45,939 nucleotides of DNA from Cycloclasticus sp. symbiont of Bathymodiolus heckerae. Its GTDB lineage: Bacteria; Pseudomonadota; Gammaproteobacteria; Methylococcales; Cycloclasticaceae. Under the pieces are notes generated by a model. It was not told where the DNA came from. It searched no databases and saw only the letters and a list, made by a program, of their open reading frames with translations. Position 1 is the stretch's first letter, and every line of letters begins with the position of its first letter. Location: NCBI GenBank assembly GCA_002101235.1, contig LWTL01000107.1, positions 1 to 45,939 of the forward strand, in the 5' to 3' direction. A program made the position numbers and the translations under genes. Positions 43,712-45,939 of this stretch are shown here, piece by piece.

Positions 43712-44650
43712 TTACCCTTTTAACGGCTCTGTTGCTTTATTCTGAAGGTTCAAGCCACCATTTAATGATGAGAGATGCTCACGGCCTAAAATTGAAATAA
43801 TTTTTTTCGCATACGCCGGATCCGTTGCATAACCTGCTTTTTGCAAGCCTTTAATAAACCCTTCGCTTGAATCAACTTTGTCTAACGCCTGCTGATAACG
43901 CGGATTCTGCTGAAGAAAATTAACGTAATCGTTAAAGCTTTCTTGGTAGCTGTCGTATGCTCTGAAAGTGGCTTGACGCTTAACAGCAATGCCTTCCTCA
44001 TACTCTACTGTTTGTACAGATACGGTTTTTCCCTGCCAAGCAGGCGTAGCTTTTATGCCAAATAAGTTGTGACTATTTTCACCCGTTCTGCCTTTCATAA
44101 TGTGTTGGCCCCAGCCCGTTTCTAATGCTGATTGCGCTAGTAAAACTTTGGCATCTACACCAAGTTCTTGTGCGGCTTCTTGCGCCTGTGGCCATAATTT
44201 ATTAATGAAATCTTCAGGAGATTTAATGTTACTAACTAATACCGCTGCTTCTTTAACTTGTGGCTCTTGCAAAGCGCCATGTATACGGCGTACCGCAAAG
44301 TCACGGTAGTTAGACAACCCAACCTCAGCTGTTTCATTACTTTCTTTATTGCCACCGCCTAGTTGTAACTTGATCATTTCACCTAACCCCAAACCGCCAC
44401 TTTGCGTTAAGTTGAGTGAAATTTGATCGTCATACATGGACTGATAAAACTTTTGCTTATCTGTATTAATAAGTGCGGACTCTGACACCGCATCACGCAT
44501 ACTTTTAAGCATCATTTTGACGAATATTGTCTCAAACTGACGCGCCACCTCATCGATAGCACCGCCTTGATCCTTCGATGCTTGGTGGCGTAGCTGAGCC
44601 AGACCGTTGAAGTCTGCATATATTTCAGCTTGTACGTTTGCAATAGTCAT
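43712..44650 (-). CDS. flgJ: Flagellar rod-capping protein and peptidoglycan hydrolase FlgJ
   Basis: FlgJ helps rod assembly and opens the cell wall for it. The 312 residues combine an N-terminal rod-binding part (FETIFVKMMLKSMRDA) and a C-terminal GH73 muramidase domain from about 150: LLAQSALETGWGQHI with the catalytic Glu, NLFGIKA, and FRAYDSYQESFNDYVNFL. It starts 2 bases after flgI and ends 43 bases before flgK. Confidence 0.96.
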   Translation of the reverse strand: MTIANVQAEIYADFNGLAQLRHQASKDQGGAIDEVARQFETIFVKMMLKSMRDAVSESALINTDKQKFYQSMYDDQISLNLTQSGGLGLGEMIKLQLGGGNKESNETAEVGLSNYRDFAVRRIHGALQEPQVKEAAVLVSNIKSPEDFINKLWPQAQEAAQELGVDAKVLLAQSALETGWGQHIMKGRTGENSHNLFGIKATPAWQGKTVSVQTVEYEEGIAVKRQATFRAYDSYQESFNDYVNFLQQNPRYQQALDKVDSSEGFIKGLQKAGYATDPAYAKKIISILGREHLSSLNGGLNLQNKATEPLKG

Positions 44651-44652
44651 TG

Positions 44653-45756
44653 TTAGATAACAATAAGCTCTGCTGTTAACGCGCCCGCACCTTTAAGTGC
44701 TTCTAGAATGGCAACCAAATCACTGGGGCCCGCTCCTACTTGATTCACTGCCCTTACAATTTCATCTAATGAAACGCCTGGGTTAAACACAAACATTCGT
44801 TTGTCTTCTTCAGTAATAGTGATGTCTGATTGAGGTGTTACCACTGTTTCACCATCTGAAAACGCGCCGGGTTGGCTAACGTTTAAATTTTCACTAATAG
44901 TAACCGTCAAGTTGCCATGAGAGACGGCGGCTGCGCGTACTTTAACTTGGCTGTTGATTACCACCGTTCCGGTTCTTGAATTGATAATAATACGAGCTGC
45001 TGATTGAGCTGGCTGTACTTCTAAATTTTCAAGAAGCGACATGAAAGCAACCCGCTGACTTGGGTCGCGAGGCATATTCACTTTTATACTGCCACCATTA
45101 ATAGTGCGTGATGTTTGTGGCCCAATGGCTTTATTAATAGACATTGCTAAGCGGTTAGCTGTGGTGAAATCGAACGTGTGAAGGTTCAGTGTTAATGAAC
45201 TGCCTTCATTAAATGGGCTATACACTTCACGTTCAACTGTTGCACCATTAGGTACATTGCCCACCGTTGGAATGTTAACACTGACTTTAGATCCGTCATT
45301 ACCCGATGCGCTTAAACCACCCACAATTAAGTTACCTTGCGCAATTGCGTACACCTGGCCATCAGCACCTTTTAACGGTGACATTAATAATGTGCCGCCA
45401 CGAAGGCTGCTTGCTTCACCAATTGCGTTAACGGTTATATTCAAATTTTGACCGGCTACTGCAAATGGTGGCAAGCTTGCGCTGATCATCACTGCTGCGA
45501 TATTTTTAGATTTTATTTGTACTGATGTTGGAAGCTTTACGCCTAGTTGGGTCAACATGCTACGTAAGCTTTGAGAAGTGAAATCGCCGGATTTCACCTT
45601 ATCGCCCGTCCCATTTAAGCCCACCACAATACCGTAACCCACCAATTGGTTAGAACGTACGCCCGTGATAGAGGCCAAATCTTTAATACGCTCAGCCTGC
45701 GCTGTTGTCGTTAATGCGCCTAATAGAAGCAGAAGTGTTAGTGATTTAATATTCAT
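44653..45756 (-). CDS. flgI: Flagellar P-ring protein FlgI
   Basis: FlgI forms the periplasmic P ring around the rod. The chosen ATG at 45756 has AAGGAG at good spacing and gives a clean signal peptide [21 protein letters not shown]; an ATG at 45786 lies in the flgH coding region. The mature part has the family motifs [24 protein letters not shown] and [17 protein letters not shown] near the end. The length of about 367 residues is typical. It is 10 bases after flgH. Confidence 0.97.
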   Translation of the reverse strand: MNIKSLTLLLLLGALTTTAQAERIKDLASITGVRSNQLVGYGIVVGLNGTGDKVKSGDFTSQSLRSMLTQLGVKLPTSVQIKSKNIAAVMISASLPPFAVAGQNLNITVNAIGEASSLRGGTLLMSPLKGADGQVYAIAQGNLIVGGLSASGNDGSKVSVNIPTVGNVPNGATVEREVYSPFNEGSSLTLNLHTFDFTTANRLAMSINKAIGPQTSRTINGGSIKVNMPRDPSQRVAFMSLLENLEVQPAQSAARIIINSRTGTVVINSQVKVRAAAVSHGNLTVTISENLNVSQPGAFSDGETVVTPQSDITITEEDKRMFVFNPGVSLDEIVRAVNQVGAGPSDLVAILEALKGAGALTAELIVI

Positions 45757-45766
45757 AATTAACTCC

Positions 45767-45939
45767 TTAGAATGGGAACACCGCACTGATAAAGAAGCGC
45801 GCTATCCAGCCTATTTTGTTTGCATCGGCTAGAGCGCCTTCGCCTGTGTACATAATGGTAGCGTCGGCAATTTTGGTTGATTCAATAGAATTATCTGGGT
45901 TAATATCGCTTGGACGAATAATTCCCGACACTCTTATAT
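45767..45939 (-). CDS. flgH: Flagellar L-ring protein FlgH (C-terminal fragment, cut by the window edge)
   Basis: The frame enters from the right edge and ends at a TAA at 45767. It reads [15 protein letters not shown], then [17 protein letters not shown] and ends [14 protein letters not shown], matching the C-terminal end of FlgH, the lipoprotein that forms the outer-membrane L ring. The rest is outside the window. It leads into flgI. Confidence 0.93.
   Translation of the reverse strand, partial: IRVSGIIRPSDINPDNSIESTKIADATIMYTGEGALADANKIGWIARFFISAVFPF

Overview
The window is chromosomal DNA from a gammaproteobacterium of moderately low GC (about 40% by eye, not computed). The family-level evidence is the gene order: a yafS-like methyltransferase, rnhA and dnaQ divergent from mltD; tig-clpP-clpX-lon-hupB-tRNA-ppiD in one direction; a complete feoABC with a FeoC; and a flagellar block flgH-I-J-K-L-fliC-flaG-fliD-fliS-fliT. 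The composition and gene set would suit a marine lineage such as Cycloclasticus or other Thiotrichales-like bacteria, but that is a guess. Nearly everything is on the minus strand, so 'downstream' usually means toward lower coordinates.

Layout. (1) 1-604: the left end of an IS3-type element (transposase start runs off the edge) and a decayed phage-like small gene, next to the 3' end of tRNA-Glu. (2) 604-5704: tRNA-Glu and tRNA-Ala with their own stable-RNA-type promoter overlapping the gltX stop codon; then gltX, a cysteine-rich unknown protein, an exported rhodanese, dnaQ, rnhA and a yafS-like gene. (3) 5766-7394: mltD, a cell-wall lytic transglycosylase with three LysM domains, on the plus strand. 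(4) 7381-17905: a tightly packed seven-gene minus-strand run: ppiD, a dicarboxylate/amino-acid symporter, a membrane-anchored peptide-binding protein, two permeases, serB and a fused double ATPase. (5) 17930-24720: tRNA-Asp, tRNA-Val, hupB, lon, clpX, clpP, tig and tRNA-Leu, a protein quality-control island with visible sigma70 and sigma32 promoters. (6) 24806-28564: a CPBP membrane protease and the Fur-regulated ferrous iron importer feoABC, on the plus strand. (7) 28567-35791: a 4-TM protein, orphan eutCB (ethanolamine ammonia-lyase), an unusual DUF4124/trypsin-like protease with a helical insert, a HupE/UreJ pair, a DUF5610 protein, ppiC and an EamA exporter. (8) 35979-45939: late flagellar genes.

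The observations most worth a second look are: the flgK-flgL junction, where FlgK stops right after its RFQQAYQA motif and FlgL lacks its usual MRIST start, as if about 100 bp were missing; the protease with a roughly 100-residue coiled-coil-like segment inserted between catalytic His and Asp; the stable-RNA promoter embedded in the gltX stop codon; serB placed inside a peptide-transporter operon; an orphan eutBC pair with no reactivase or microcompartment genes nearby; and a near-perfect CRP-type palindrome upstream of a perfectly spaced FliA promoter for flagellin. I did not find a CRISPR array, a toxin-antitoxin pair or a defence island. All identifications are from reading motifs; no database search was run.
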